A stretch of 64,000 bases of DNA, from assembly GCF_900188335.1 (NCBI RefSeq), contig NZ_FZOY01000009.1, forward strand, positions 62,001 to 126,000, read 5' to 3'. A program made the position numbers and the translations under genes. The notes under the pieces are model-generated. The model was not told where the DNA came from. It made no database searches and saw only the letters and a list, made by a program, of their open reading frames with translations. This document shows, piece by piece, positions 25,386-34,720 of the stretch (position 1 is the stretch's first letter; every line of letters starts with the position of its first letter). The stretch comes from Tropicimonas sediminicola (GTDB taxonomy: Bacteria > Pseudomonadota > Alphaproteobacteria > Rhodobacterales > Rhodobacteraceae).

Positions 25386-27095
25386 TCAGATCCGCCAGGG
25401 CACGACGCCCGGCGGGGCGCGTCGGCCCAACTGGTCGAGCAGGACCATGAGCAGGATCGTGGCCAGGACCGTCACCGAAGACATCGCGGCCGCGAGCGTG
25501 GTGTAACCGCCGTCCTCGTAGTTGTAGATCGTGGTGCCGATGGTCTCGTTGCCCGTGGACCAGAGCAGGGCCGAGACCGTGACCTCGTTGTAGGCCGTCA
25601 GAAAGACCAGGATCGCGCCCGAGGCCGCGGCCGGGGCGATCAGCGGGAGGAAGATGCGCCGCATCCGGAACATGTAGCGCCCGCCCGCGATCCGCGCCGC
25701 CTCGTCCAGCGCCGGGTCGAGCTGGACATAGGCCGCGCTGACCGGCTTCAACGCGATCGAGAAGAAGGCGCAGAGATAGGCAAGGAAGATGATGCCGAGC
25801 GTATTGTAGAGAGAGACGCCAAGCACCGGCAGCGGCTTGATGAAGGCCAGGATGAAGGCGATGGAGATCACCAGCCCGGGGATCGCATAGGTCATCTCGG
25901 CCAGCGTCGCCAGGCTGACGGCGGTGCGCCGCACCGGCCGGCGGCGGGAGCACATGAAGCGTGCGAGGAAGACACAGCCGATGGCGATGATCCCGGCCGC
26001 CGCCGCTGCGGTCAGCGTGGAGTTCAGAAAGGCCCGCGCGGTGACCGACTGGCGAAACAGGATCTCGATGAAGTTGTCGAGGGTGATCGTCTCGGCATTG
26101 AGCGGAAGGCCATAGGTCCGCACCAGCGCCGTCGCCACGAGCGCCGTCATCGGCAGCACCAGCGTCGCCGCGACCAGCCCCGCCAGGGCTCCTTCGGCCC
26201 AGGGTCGCGCAGCGCCGAGCGCCAGGTGGAGCGGTGGCTGCGGCGGCCCGATCAGCGTCGCACGGCTGCGAACCAGCAGCGCCATCTGCGCCAGGATCAC
26301 CAAGACAGCCACCAGCGCGAGCAGGGCCGCGATCACCGCCACGTCGGTCAGCACACTCGGTCCGAAGCTCGCAAGCCGCTGCCAGATCAGCACCGGCAGC
26401 GTGATGTAGCGCGCCGGGATGCCGAGCAGCGCCTGGATGCCGAAATTGCCGAGGGCCGAGACGAAGGCCAGCGCCCAGGCGGCGATCAGAATCGGCGCGA
26501 GCAGCGGCAGCAGGATCCGGAGCAGCAGCCGGACAGGCCTCGCGCCCGCAATCCGCGCCGCGTCGCTCATCTCGCGCGGCAGCGTCCGCAGCGCAGCCAG
26601 AACCACGAGAAACACCAGCGGCGTGTGCTGCACCCCGAGAAGGAATATCATGCCTCCCGGCGAATAGAGCGGATGTGTGCTGCCCAGTTCCGGCGCCATC
26701 CCGAGGCTGCGCAGGATCGGCGAGGACGGTCCCATCGCCTGGATCCAGGCAATCGCGGTGACGTGCGGCGGGATCATCATCGGGATCAGCAGCAGGAAGG
26801 TGAAAGCCCCCTTCCACCGGATGTCCGTCAACCCCATGACAAGGGCGATCGCCGTACCCGCGACCAGCGACAGGCAGGCGGACAGCGTCGCGGTCACCAG
26901 CGAATGCCCAAGCGCGCGGAGTACCGAACGGGACGCCAGCGCCTCGCCCAGCGGCGCCAGCGACAGGCCCTCCTCTCCGGTCAGGCCGACGCGGGCCAGC
27001 AGGCCGAGCGGAAAGACGAACAGCGCCAGCGCCAGAAACGTCACAGCGGCAAGGGTCATCCCCTCGCCGCTGCGCAGGTATTTCGTCAGTCGCAA
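25386..27095 (-). CDS. Fused ABC importer permease, FbpB/PhnU-like
   Basis: A 569-residue permease with two concatenated transmembrane modules of about six helices each. Each has an EAA-type loop (DAARIAGARPVRLLLRILLPLLAP and DEAARIAGGRYMFRMRRIFLPLIAP). This layout is typical of Fe3+, thiamine and 2-aminoethylphosphonate importers. The best full-length start is a TTG 5 nt after the binding-protein stop; an ATG at 27059 is an alternative. The gene lies downstream of and is coupled to the binding protein. Confidence 0.92.
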   Translation of the reverse strand: MRLTKYLRSGEGMTLAAVTFLALALFVFPLGLLARVGLTGEEGLSLAPLGEALASRSVLRALGHSLVTATLSACLSLVAGTAIALVMGLTDIRWKGAFTFLLLIPMMIPPHVTAIAWIQAMGPSSPILRSLGMAPELGSTHPLYSPGGMIFLLGVQHTPLVFLVVLAALRTLPREMSDAARIAGARPVRLLLRILLPLLAPILIAAWALAFVSALGNFGIQALLGIPARYITLPVLIWQRLASFGPSVLTDVAVIAALLALVAVLVILAQMALLVRSRATLIGPPQPPLHLALGAARPWAEGALAGLVAATLVLPMTALVATALVRTYGLPLNAETITLDNFIEILFRQSVTARAFLNSTLTAAAAAGIIAIGCVFLARFMCSRRRPVRRTAVSLATLAEMTYAIPGLVISIAFILAFIKPLPVLGVSLYNTLGIIFLAYLCAFFSIALKPVSAAYVQLDPALDEAARIAGGRYMFRMRRIFLPLIAPAAASGAILVFLTAYNEVTVSALLWSTGNETIGTTIYNYEDGGYTTLAAAMSSVTVLATILLMVLLDQLGRRAPPGVVPWRI

Positions 27096-27099
27096 GGTG

Positions 27100-28077
27100 T
27101 CAGCCGCCGAAGATCTCGGTGAACTTCATCTTGTTGGCCTGATCCTCGGCCAGCGCCCGGGCCGGATCGAAGTCGAGCAGTTTGATATCGGTCAGCGCCG
27201 GGAACCCTTCGGGCGGGGTGACGCCCGGATGCGCCGGCAGGTAGCCCATGTCGGCGGCAAGCTGCTGGCCTTCCTCGGAGATCAGGAAGTCGACGAAGGC
27301 CTTGGCCGCGTCGGGGTTCTGGGCTGTCGAGAGGATCGCGACGGGCTCGGTCACCGCCGAGACGCCCTCCTCGGGGAAGACGAACTGGACCGGCGCGCCG
27401 TTGGCGATCTCGCGGATCGGCAGGAAGTCCACGACGAAGCCGTAGAGCTTCTCGCCGCCGGCCACCGCCTTGTAGGTGCCGCCGTTGCCGCCTTCGGGGA
27501 TTGCGCCCTGGTCGGCGAGGCCTTCGTAGAAGCTCCACCCCAGATCGGGATTGGACGTGATCGCCGCCATGTGGATCGTCGCGGCGCCGGAGGTCAGCGG
27601 CGAGGGCATTGCCAGCTTGTCCTTCGCCTCGGCCTTGAGCAGGTCCTTGTAGGACGTCGGCACCATCTCGGCGCCGGTATTGTAGACGATGCCGGTGGTG
27701 ATGAGCTTGGTCGAGAAGTAATGACCCTCGTCGTCCATCAGCGCGGCGTCGTAGGCCGAGGTGTCGGCCTCCGGGTAGGCCATCAGCCGGCCCTCGGCCT
27801 CGAGGCCCTCCATCGTGACCATGTCGGCGATGAGAAGCACGTCGGGCTGCGGTGCTCCGGCCTCGAACTCGGCGCGCAGCTTGGCCATGACCTTGGTGGT
27901 GCCGTCCCGGATCCACTCGACCTCGACCTCGGGATACTTCGCCTGGAACGCATCGACGGTCTGCTGGGCATCGGCATTCGGCTGCGACGTGTAAAGAACG
28001 AGCTTGCCGGAGACATCGGCGGCGAGGGCGGAGGTGGAAAGAAGGGCGGCGGCGATCGCCGGGAGGACAAGACGCAT
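27100..28077 (-). CDS. ABC importer periplasmic binding protein
   Basis: A 325-residue extracellular solute-binding protein with signal peptide MRLVLPAIAAALLSTSALA (1-19). Class signatures are KLVLYTSQPNADAQQTVDAF, PDVLLIADMVTMEGL and AKAFVDFLISEEGQQLAADMGYLP. Ferric-binding relatives use a Tyr pair near the middle; I do not see an obvious YY. 2-Aminoethylphosphonate, another organic phosphonate or a polyamine is therefore as likely as iron. ATG at 28077; upstream in-frame residues are not signal-like. First gene of the minus half of the transporter. Confidence 0.9.
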   Translation of the reverse strand: MRLVLPAIAAALLSTSALAADVSGKLVLYTSQPNADAQQTVDAFQAKYPEVEVEWIRDGTTKVMAKLRAEFEAGAPQPDVLLIADMVTMEGLEAEGRLMAYPEADTSAYDAALMDDEGHYFSTKLITTGIVYNTGAEMVPTSYKDLLKAEAKDKLAMPSPLTSGAATIHMAAITSNPDLGWSFYEGLADQGAIPEGGNGGTYKAVAGGEKLYGFVVDFLPIREIANGAPVQFVFPEEGVSAVTEPVAILSTAQNPDAAKAFVDFLISEEGQQLAADMGYLPAHPGVTPPEGFPALTDIKLLDFDPARALAEDQANKMKFTEIFGG

Positions 28078-28272
28078 GGGAAACCCCGTGGATGGATTGT
28101 TGTCCCGCCGCGCTAGCAGAGGCGTGTGACAGTTTTTCAACGCATCAGGATCTCGCCCGGCGAATTCGGCCGCAGGACACAGGGGATGATCACAGCCTTG
28201 GCAGAGCGGCCCCGCATCCGTGGAGGCCGCGCCTGCGCTTCAACAGGGGGGGGTGAGCCGGCAAGCCCCGCT

Positions 28273-29337
28273 TCAGCCCCAGACGCGATCGAGGCAGGCC
28301 AGCCAGTTCTCGCGCGCCAGCTTCCGCAACAGCGCGTCGTCGTATCCATGCGCCGCCATCGCCTCGAAGAGCGCGGGCACGCCGGTCACGTCTCCGATCA
28401 CGTCGGGCACGACACAGCCGTCGAAATCCGACCCGAGGCCCACGTGATCCTCGCCCAATTGGTCGATAAGGTGATCGAGGTGCCGCAGCATCGCCTCCCA
28501 ACCGCCATCGGCGGCAGTGCTGCCGTCGGCATTCAGGAAGAAGGTCGCAAAATTGAGACCCACCATGCCGCCACGCTCGCGCATCATGTGGAGTTGCCGG
28601 TCGGTGAGGTTGCGGGGCGACGGGCAGAGCGCGTGGGCGTTGGAATGGGTCGCGACCAGCGGCGCGCTGGAATGGGCCGCCACATCGTCGAACCCGGCCT
28701 CGTTGAGATGCGACAGGTCGATCAGGATGCCTAGGGAGTCGCATAGCCGGACGAGGTCCTTGCCCTTTTCGGTAAGCCCAGGCCCGGTGTCCGGCGTTCC
28801 GGGAAAGGCCATCGGGACCCCGTGGCCAAAGACCGTCGGGCGGCTCCAGACCGGACCGAGCGACCGCAGCCCCATCTCGTGGAAGAGGTAGAGCGCGTCG
28901 AGGTCTGGGCCGATCGCCTCGGCACCCTCCATGTGCATCACCCCGGCGATGGCGCCGGTGCCCATGGCGTCGCGGATCTCGCGCACAGAGCGGCAGACCC
29001 GGAAATCCTCCGGCGCAGCGCGCTGCATCCAGTGGAGCAACCCGGCCATTGTCATGGCGTCGGGCTGCGCGGTGGCATGATCCATCTGGGGCGGCAGCGG
29101 CACCTCGAACGGGGGATTTGCCATCATGGCCCGGAGATCGGACAGCGATCCGCTCGCGCGCGGCGGCACGAAGATCGCGAACAGCCCGCCCGCAAAGCCC
29201 GCCGCCTTCATCCGCGGCAGGTCCAGATGCCCTGCCCCGCCGGTTCCGAGCCAGACATCTTCCCTCGGCCCCGGCGCATTCATCAGGCGCAGGAGGAAAT
29301 CGTTGTGACCATCGAAGAAGGGGAGAGGCGCGGTCAT
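28273..29337 (-). CDS. Membrane-dipeptidase-family (M19) zinc hydrolase
   Basis: A 354-residue amidohydrolase-fold enzyme of peptidase family M19. Visible zinc and substrate residues are DGHND near the N-terminus, the bridging Glu in MHMEGAEAI, LSHLNEAG, ATHSNAHAL and the Arg in SPRNLTD, plus GLGSDFDG. The family cleaves dipeptides, often containing D-residues. AAGGAG lies 5 nt upstream of the ATG at 29337. No signal peptide, so cytoplasmic. It sits between the ABC binding protein and the sugar-acid locus, not obviously in an operon with either. Confidence 0.92.
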   Translation of the reverse strand: MTAPLPFFDGHNDFLLRLMNAPGPREDVWLGTGGAGHLDLPRMKAAGFAGGLFAIFVPPRASGSLSDLRAMMANPPFEVPLPPQMDHATAQPDAMTMAGLLHWMQRAAPEDFRVCRSVREIRDAMGTGAIAGVMHMEGAEAIGPDLDALYLFHEMGLRSLGPVWSRPTVFGHGVPMAFPGTPDTGPGLTEKGKDLVRLCDSLGILIDLSHLNEAGFDDVAAHSSAPLVATHSNAHALCPSPRNLTDRQLHMMRERGGMVGLNFATFFLNADGSTAADGGWEAMLRHLDHLIDQLGEDHVGLGSDFDGCVVPDVIGDVTGVPALFEAMAAHGYDDALLRKLARENWLACLDRVWG

Positions 29338-29611
29338 GGTAGCTCCTTGTCTGGCACGGGACTGGGTATGCTCGGTCATCCCGGGCCTTGCGCATCGGAA
29401 ACACGCGTGCCGCGCGGAGGACGCCGAGCGCTGTGCCTGTTCCTAACCCGGAAAACGGGCGGCACGCCAGAGAGGCGAGGACCTTCGGGCAGGCTGTCAG
29501 CCCGGAAAAGATCGCCCTGAACACGAAGGGTTGCGGCCTCGCACAGGAGACCGCGACCACAGCAGAGAGGACGGGCGTGCCTGTCGCCCGATCAACCTTG
29601 ATGAAGGGACC

Positions 29612-30592
29612 TTACCGGGTTCTGCCCTTGCCCCACATGTCGATATCGGTTCCCAGCTCGGTCTTGAGCCGGTCGGACGCGTCGCTCAGGCTCTTGAGCA
29701 CGGCCTCGTCGAGGGTGACGTCGAGCAGCTTCTTCAGACCACGGCTCTGCGCGCCGTTGCGGGTTCCGACGATGACGCCGCCGACGGCCGGGCGGCTCTT
29801 CAGCCAGCCGATCGCCAGTTCTTCCATGCTCAGGCCGGTCTCGTCCACCAGCTTCCAGAGCGCGTCCAGCAGTTCCTGCCCCGCCTCCTCGGCGCCTTCC
29901 TCCTTGTGCACGACCTCCGCCCATTTGCGATGGTCGAACATCCGGGTCCGCGCGCGGTCCACCGGGAAATCCTGCAGCGACTTGTACTTGCCGGCCAGCA
30001 GCCCCTGCATCAGCGAGGAATAGCACATGATCGGCACGCCGGCGGCCTCGCACTTGGGCTGGACCTCGAACTCGATGGCGCGGAAGAACAGGTGGTAGGG
30101 AAGCTGGTTGACCGAGATCTCGCCGAGCGCCGTCGCCTCGTCGAGATCGAGGCTGCCGAAGTTCGACACGCCGTACCAGCGGATCTTGCCGTCTTCCTTG
30201 AGCTTCTTCAGGGCGCCGATGCTGTCGGCCAGCGGCACGTCGCGGTTGGGCCAGTGCAGCATGTAGAGGTCGATGTAATCCGAACCGAGGTTCTGCAGGC
30301 TGCGGTCGCAGGCAGCGATGATGTCGTCGGGCGCGAGGTTCTCGCGCGCCACCTTGGAGGAGATCACCAGCTCGGAACGCTTGTCGCCCAGGGCACGCCC
30401 GAGGAGTTGTTCCGAATAGCCGTTGCCGTAGGCCTCGGCGGTGTCGAAGAAGTTGATCCCGACGTTGAAGGCTTCCTGCAGCGCCTCGATGGAATCCTTT
30501 TCCTCCTGGGCGCCGAAGGCCCCCGCGCCGCCCATGCAGCCATAGACGATGGGGCTGGTCTCGAGATCGGTGTTGCCGAAGTTGCGGTTCAT
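29612..30592 (-). CDS. Aldo/keto reductase
   Basis: A 326-residue NAD(P)H-dependent TIM-barrel oxidoreductase. The catalytic tetrad is visible as Asp and Tyr in FFDTAEAYG, Lys in VISSKVA and His in MLHWP, with the family C-terminal cofactor region VIVGTRNGAQ. ATG at 30592 with GAGG 8 nt upstream. It follows the enolase-superfamily dehydratase by 40 nt and is the last gene of the sugar-acid operon. It may reduce an aldose, uronate or keto-intermediate produced there. Confidence 0.93.
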   Translation of the reverse strand: MNRNFGNTDLETSPIVYGCMGGAGAFGAQEEKDSIEALQEAFNVGINFFDTAEAYGNGYSEQLLGRALGDKRSELVISSKVARENLAPDDIIAACDRSLQNLGSDYIDLYMLHWPNRDVPLADSIGALKKLKEDGKIRWYGVSNFGSLDLDEATALGEISVNQLPYHLFFRAIEFEVQPKCEAAGVPIMCYSSLMQGLLAGKYKSLQDFPVDRARTRMFDHRKWAEVVHKEEGAEEAGQELLDALWKLVDETGLSMEELAIGWLKSRPAVGGVIVGTRNGAQSRGLKKLLDVTLDEAVLKSLSDASDRLKTELGTDIDMWGKGRTR

Positions 30593-30632
30593 AGTGCTTG
30601 CCTCGCTTTGAGTGTTCGGGGTGCCATGCGGA

Positions 30633-31868
30633 TTACCAGCTCCACAGGGTTCCATCTTCCAGACGGGTCACCGGCAGATAGGATCGGTTGTAGGGATACT
30701 TCGCCGCGGCGTCCTCGTCGAAATCGACGCCCAGCCCGGGGCTGTCGCCGACGTGAATCATGCCCTCCTTGACCGACATGTCATAGGAGAACACCTCGTT
30801 CGACGCATCGGTTCCGAAACCGACGTATTCCTGGATGCCGAAGTTCGGCGCCCAGAGATCGACATGGGCCTGCGCCGCGTGGCAGATCGGCGACAGGTCC
30901 GGCGCGCCGTGAGGGGCCGTGCGGACGTGGAACAGGGCGGCGAAATCCGCGATGCGCCGAAGCGCGGTGATGCCGCCGGCGTGGGTGGCGGCGGTGCGGA
31001 TGTAGTCGATCCACTGGTTCTGGATCATGTCCTTGCAGTCCCAGATCGTGTTGTAGATCTCGCCGATCGCCAGCGGCGTCGTGGTGTGATCCCGCACGAT
31101 GCGATAGCTGTCCTGGTTTTCGGCGGCAACCGCGTCCTCGAGGAACAGCAGGTCGAATGGTTCCAGCATCTTGCCAAGCCGTGCGGCCTCGATCGGGGTC
31201 AGGCGGCTGTGGACGTCGTGCAGAAGTTCGACCTCCTTGCCGAACCGGGCGCGGGCTTCGACGAACAGCTCCTCGATGGAGTTCATGTACTTGCGGGTCG
31301 ACCAGGGCAGCTCCGGCGGAAGGGGGCGGTCGTTCTGGAGCTGGAAGTAATCCTTCTTGTCGCCCAGAACGCCGTAACTTCCGTCGAGCCCGGGCACGGC
31401 GGTCTGCAGACGGACGGCCTTGAACCCCTGCTCCAGCAATGCCGCCGCCCGGTCCAGCGTATCGTCGACCGTGTTGCCGGTCGCGTGGGCATAGACGCCG
31501 ACCGCCTTGCGGCTCCTGCCGCCGAGCAGCTCGTAGACCGGCAGCCCCGCGGCCTTGCCCTTGATGTCCCACAGCGCCATGTCGACGCCGCCGATCGAGG
31601 CCATGTTGATCGGTCCCTTGCGCCAGTAGACGCCCTTGTAGAGGTATTGCCAGATGTCCTCGATCTGGTGCGCGTCGCGTCCGATCAGGCATGGCGCGAC
31701 GTGGTCCTGCAGATAGGTCGCGACGGCCATTTCCCGTCCGTTGACCGTGGCGTCGCCGACGCCGTAGATGCCGCATTCGGTGACGATCTTGACCGTCACG
31801 AAGTTCCGGCCCGGGCAGCTGACACTCACCCTGACATCCGAGATGGTCAGATTCTTGTCGGTTTTCAT
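30633..31868 (-). CDS. manD: Mannonate-dehydratase-type enolase superfamily enzyme (ManD/RspA)
   Basis: A 411-residue enolase-superfamily enzyme matching the ManD/RspA family over its full length. The Mg2+ ligands are in DVH (Asp218), LED (Glu244) and IGE (Glu270), with His220 next to the first ligand; these are a constant eight residues beyond the ManD positions I remember. [11 protein letters not shown] and the C-terminal [13 protein letters not shown] are also family-specific. The reaction would be D-mannonate (or a related aldonate such as D-gluconate) to 2-keto-3-deoxy-gluconate. It lies 27 nt downstream of the TIM-barrel isomerase gene. Confidence 0.92.
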   Translation of the reverse strand: MKTDKNLTISDVRVSVSCPGRNFVTVKIVTECGIYGVGDATVNGREMAVATYLQDHVAPCLIGRDAHQIEDIWQYLYKGVYWRKGPINMASIGGVDMALWDIKGKAAGLPVYELLGGRSRKAVGVYAHATGNTVDDTLDRAAALLEQGFKAVRLQTAVPGLDGSYGVLGDKKDYFQLQNDRPLPPELPWSTRKYMNSIEELFVEARARFGKEVELLHDVHSRLTPIEAARLGKMLEPFDLLFLEDAVAAENQDSYRIVRDHTTTPLAIGEIYNTIWDCKDMIQNQWIDYIRTAATHAGGITALRRIADFAALFHVRTAPHGAPDLSPICHAAQAHVDLWAPNFGIQEYVGFGTDASNEVFSYDMSVKEGMIHVGDSPGLGVDFDEDAAAKYPYNRSYLPVTRLEDGTLWSW

Positions 31869-31895
31869 TGGCTTCGTTTCCGCTCGTCTGCGTGG

Positions 31896-32720
31896 TCAGG
31901 CGTAGATCTCGTCGATCAGCGCCTTGAGGTGAGCGATGTCCTTGCGCAGGAAGGGAAGGATCTCGTCGCCCATGCGCTGGCCGGTGCGCCCGGCCTGCTG
32001 GCTGTACTCGGCGGGCATGCAGAAGGCGCCGGTGACGCCCGCGCCATGCAGGGCCGACACCAGGTCGCGCCAGTTGTAGCCGCCGTGGTCATGGGTCGTC
32101 CAATGCACCACGTAATCGGCCTCCATCTCGGGCCCGTTCGCGCGCAGATGGCAGGCGCTCTTGAAGTTCACCAGCCCGTTGAGATGCGGCCGGGCAATGT
32201 CCACGGCCATCCGCACCGGCTCGCCGTCGACCGCGCAATGGGCCATGTCAAGGACGGCGCAAATCTGCTTGGGGTCGTATCCCGACAGCAGATGCGCAAG
32301 GCCCACGGCGCTCCCCACGTTCTCGCCATAGTGGTTCTGCACGCCGATCGCGACGCCGGTCCGCTCCAGGACGGGGAGAAGCGCGTCGAAGCGGCGCCGG
32401 TAGCGGTCGATGGAGGCGAGGTAACCCGCCTCCATGTCGATCGGCGCGCAGATCCGGATGATGCCCACGCCGGCGGCGCCGCAGGCTTCGATGGTGGCCT
32501 CGTCAGGCTCGCTGGCGATGCTGGCCGTCTTCAGCCCGCGCTCCTCCAGCAGCCTGACTGCCCCCGGCAGGTCGGCGGTCACCATCTCCGGCACCACCTG
32601 GTAGCCGGGGCGCACCGCAAGTTCGACACCGTCGAATCCGAGGCCCGCCAGCTTGTCCGCCAGTGCAGGCAAGGGCTCGGTCCAGGGCTTGGTGAAGACG
32701 GTGATCAACGGTCTTTCCAT
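31896..32720 (-). CDS. Sugar phosphate isomerase/epimerase-like TIM-barrel protein
   Basis: A 274-residue xylose-isomerase-like TIM-barrel protein (AP endonuclease family 2). Typical metal-site segments are visible: GVQNHYGENVGS, CAVLDMAHCAVDGEP and the C-terminal AFCMPAEYSQQ. Such enzymes isomerise or epimerise sugars, keto-sugars or inositol intermediates. The ATG at 32720 has a weak ribosome-binding site but sits 48 nt after the permease gene in a tight operon. It likely prepares the substrate for the dehydratase encoded next. Confidence 0.88.
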   Translation of the reverse strand: MERPLITVFTKPWTEPLPALADKLAGLGFDGVELAVRPGYQVVPEMVTADLPGAVRLLEERGLKTASIASEPDEATIEACGAAGVGIIRICAPIDMEAGYLASIDRYRRRFDALLPVLERTGVAIGVQNHYGENVGSAVGLAHLLSGYDPKQICAVLDMAHCAVDGEPVRMAVDIARPHLNGLVNFKSACHLRANGPEMEADYVVHWTTHDHGGYNWRDLVSALHGAGVTGAFCMPAEYSQQAGRTGQRMGDEILPFLRKDIAHLKALIDEIYA

Positions 32721-32768
32721 TGACTCAGACTTTCTTTCGTTTGGGGTGATTGGGCTCACGGCGCGCGA

Positions 32769-33701
32769 TCAGCCCTTGAGGCCGGTGGTCGCGATCCCGT
32801 CGATGAGCTTCCTCTGGAAGATAAAGAAGACGATGAACATCGGCACCAGCGACAGAAGGGACATCGCCAGCATCGGCCCCCAGGAACTCGCCCCCCGCGC
32901 GGCCTGCAGCAGGCGCAGGCCCTGCGGCACCACGTAGTTCTCGATCGAGGTCAGGTAGATCAGCGGCGTCAGGAAATCCTCGTAGGTCCACAGGAACGAG
33001 AACACCGCCGTGGTGACGAGGGCCGGCGACATCAGCGGCAGGATGATCGAGAAATAGATCCGGATCGGCCCCGCGCCGTCGATCGCCGCCGCCTCGTCCA
33101 GCTCCCGCGGAATGCCCCGGATGAACTGCACCATGAGGAAGATGAAGAACGCTTCCACCGCGAGTAACTTGGGGGTCACGATCGGCAGGATCGTGTTCAC
33201 CCATCCAAAGGCGTTGAACAGGATGTACTGCGGGATCAGCGAGGCATGGACCGGCAGCATGATGGTCATCAGCATCAGCGCAAAAAGCGGCTTCTTGAAC
33301 GCGAAATCCAGCCGCGCGAATGCATAGGCCACGAAGGAGCAGGACAGGACGTTGCCGATCACCGCGAGGGTCGCGATGACGAAGCTGTTGGCGAAAAAGA
33401 TCTTGAAGGGCGCCGCGACGCCGGCCCAGCCCCGGGCGTAGTTCTCCCATTCGAAGTGCCGGGGAATGATGCTGGTGTCGGAAAAGATGATCTCGGACGG
33501 CTTGAAGGAACTCACCGCCAGCCAGATCAGCGGATAGAGCATGAGCAGCCCGAAGACGATCAGGAACAGGTGCATGATCAGTCGGCCCCGCGCCTTGGAC
33601 CGGGCGGTGACATGGTTGATGTTGGAGGTCGGCGCAGCCGTCGGCTGGGCGGTGAACTGGTCGGTTTCGGAGGTCATGTCGTCATATCCCGCGTTGGCCA
33701 T
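32769..33701 (-). CDS. Carbohydrate ABC transporter permease, MalG/UgpE type
   Basis: A 310-residue inner-membrane permease with six hydrophobic segments after a polar N-terminal tail of about 38 residues. The EAA loop is ELDEAAAIDGAGPIRIYFSIILPLMSPAL. GAGGGG precedes the ATG, which is 6 nt after the stop of the partner permease. It pairs with the MalF-type protein encoded upstream and is energised by an ATPase, probably the one encoded at 39384-40454. Confidence 0.94.
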   Translation of the reverse strand: MANAGYDDMTSETDQFTAQPTAAPTSNINHVTARSKARGRLIMHLFLIVFGLLMLYPLIWLAVSSFKPSEIIFSDTSIIPRHFEWENYARGWAGVAAPFKIFFANSFVIATLAVIGNVLSCSFVAYAFARLDFAFKKPLFALMLMTIMLPVHASLIPQYILFNAFGWVNTILPIVTPKLLAVEAFFIFLMVQFIRGIPRELDEAAAIDGAGPIRIYFSIILPLMSPALVTTAVFSFLWTYEDFLTPLIYLTSIENYVVPQGLRLLQAARGASSWGPMLAMSLLSLVPMFIVFFIFQRKLIDGIATTGLKG

Positions 33702-33707
33702 GTGCCG

Positions 33708-34613
33708 TTACCCCTCGTCCCCGTAGTGCACCCAGTACTTGGCGCTGAGAAAGGAGATCGAGGTCGCGATCGCGATGATGCCCACCAGCACCCAGGCGAT
33801 TGCCGATGCGTAGCCCATCTCGAAGTCGGTGAAGGCCTGCTCGTAGAGGTAGAGCGTGTAGAAAAGGGTGGAATCGGCCGGCCCGCCGGTGCCGTCGGAG
33901 ATGATGTAGGAGGGCGTGAACGCCTGGAACGAGCCGATTGTCTGCATCACGAAGTTGAAGAAGATGATCGGCGTCAGCAGCGGGATCGTCACGTAGAAGA
34001 ACTGCTGGACCGGACGCGCGCCATCGATGGCGGCCGCATCGTACATGTCCTGCGGGATCTGCTTCAGCCCGGCCAGGAAGATGACCATCGGCGCGCCGAA
34101 CTGCCAGGCCGCCAGAAGGACCAGCGTTCCAAGCGCGTAATCGGGGTTGGTGATCCAGCTCGGGGCGTCGTAGCCGAGATAGGTCCAGAGGAAGTGGTTG
34201 ATGATCCCGTCGTAGGAAAAGATCTGCCGCCACATCAGCGCCACCGCGACGCTGCCGCCCAGCAAGGACGGAAGGTAGAACACCGAGCGGTAGAACCCGA
34301 GCCCGCGCAGCCCGCGATTGAGGATCAGCGCGATGAACAGCGCGAAGCCCAGCTTCAGCGGCACCGAGAACAGGACGTAGGTGAACGTGACCTTGAGCGA
34401 CTGGATGTAGCGCGGATCTCCACCCATCAGCTTCCGGTAGTTGTCGAACCCCGTCCAGACCGGCGGGTTGAACAGGTCGTAATTCGTGAAGGACAGGTAC
34501 ATGGAGCCGAGGATCGGGCCCAGCGTCAGCAGGAAGAACCCGACGAGCCAGGGCGACAGGAACAGGAATGCAACCCCGTTCTGCCGTTTTGACAGGTTTT
34601 TGGTCGTACTCAT
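33708..34613 (-). CDS. Carbohydrate ABC transporter permease, MalF/UgpA type
   Basis: A 301-residue permease with six hydrophobic segments and the EAA loop DMYDAAAIDGARPVQQFFYVTIPLLTPII. The N-terminus NGVAFLFLSPWLVGFFLLTLGPI is typical of the sugar-permease family. It follows the binding protein by 107 nt with a strong stem-loop in the gap. The ribosome-binding site is weak (GGAG 13 nt away), which fits lower expression than the binding protein. Confidence 0.94.
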   Translation of the reverse strand: MSTTKNLSKRQNGVAFLFLSPWLVGFFLLTLGPILGSMYLSFTNYDLFNPPVWTGFDNYRKLMGGDPRYIQSLKVTFTYVLFSVPLKLGFALFIALILNRGLRGLGFYRSVFYLPSLLGGSVAVALMWRQIFSYDGIINHFLWTYLGYDAPSWITNPDYALGTLVLLAAWQFGAPMVIFLAGLKQIPQDMYDAAAIDGARPVQQFFYVTIPLLTPIIFFNFVMQTIGSFQAFTPSYIISDGTGGPADSTLFYTLYLYEQAFTDFEMGYASAIAWVLVGIIAIATSISFLSAKYWVHYGDEG

Positions 34614-34674
34614 GAGTCCACGCCATCTCCGTTAGCAGGCAATGCGCTCCGCGCCCCAAGGGCACGGGAGGAAA

Positions 34675-34708
34675 GGGACAGGGCGGGCCTTGCGGGCCGC
34701 CCTGCCCC
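34675..34708 (-). other. Strong intergenic stem-loop after the sugar-binding protein gene
   Basis: Fifteen-base arms at 34675-34689 and 34694-34708 with a 4-nt loop and only two mismatches, almost entirely G/C. No T-run follows. In sugar ABC operons such structures protect the 3' end of the binding-protein mRNA and lower read-through, giving excess binding protein over permeases. Confidence 0.65.
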
Positions 34709-34720
34709 GGATGGACGCCG

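Noticed and set aside
28246-28253. Run of eight G as a possible phase-variation tract.
   Set aside because: It lies downstream of the dipeptidase stop in non-coding DNA, not in a reading frame or an obvious promoter spacer.
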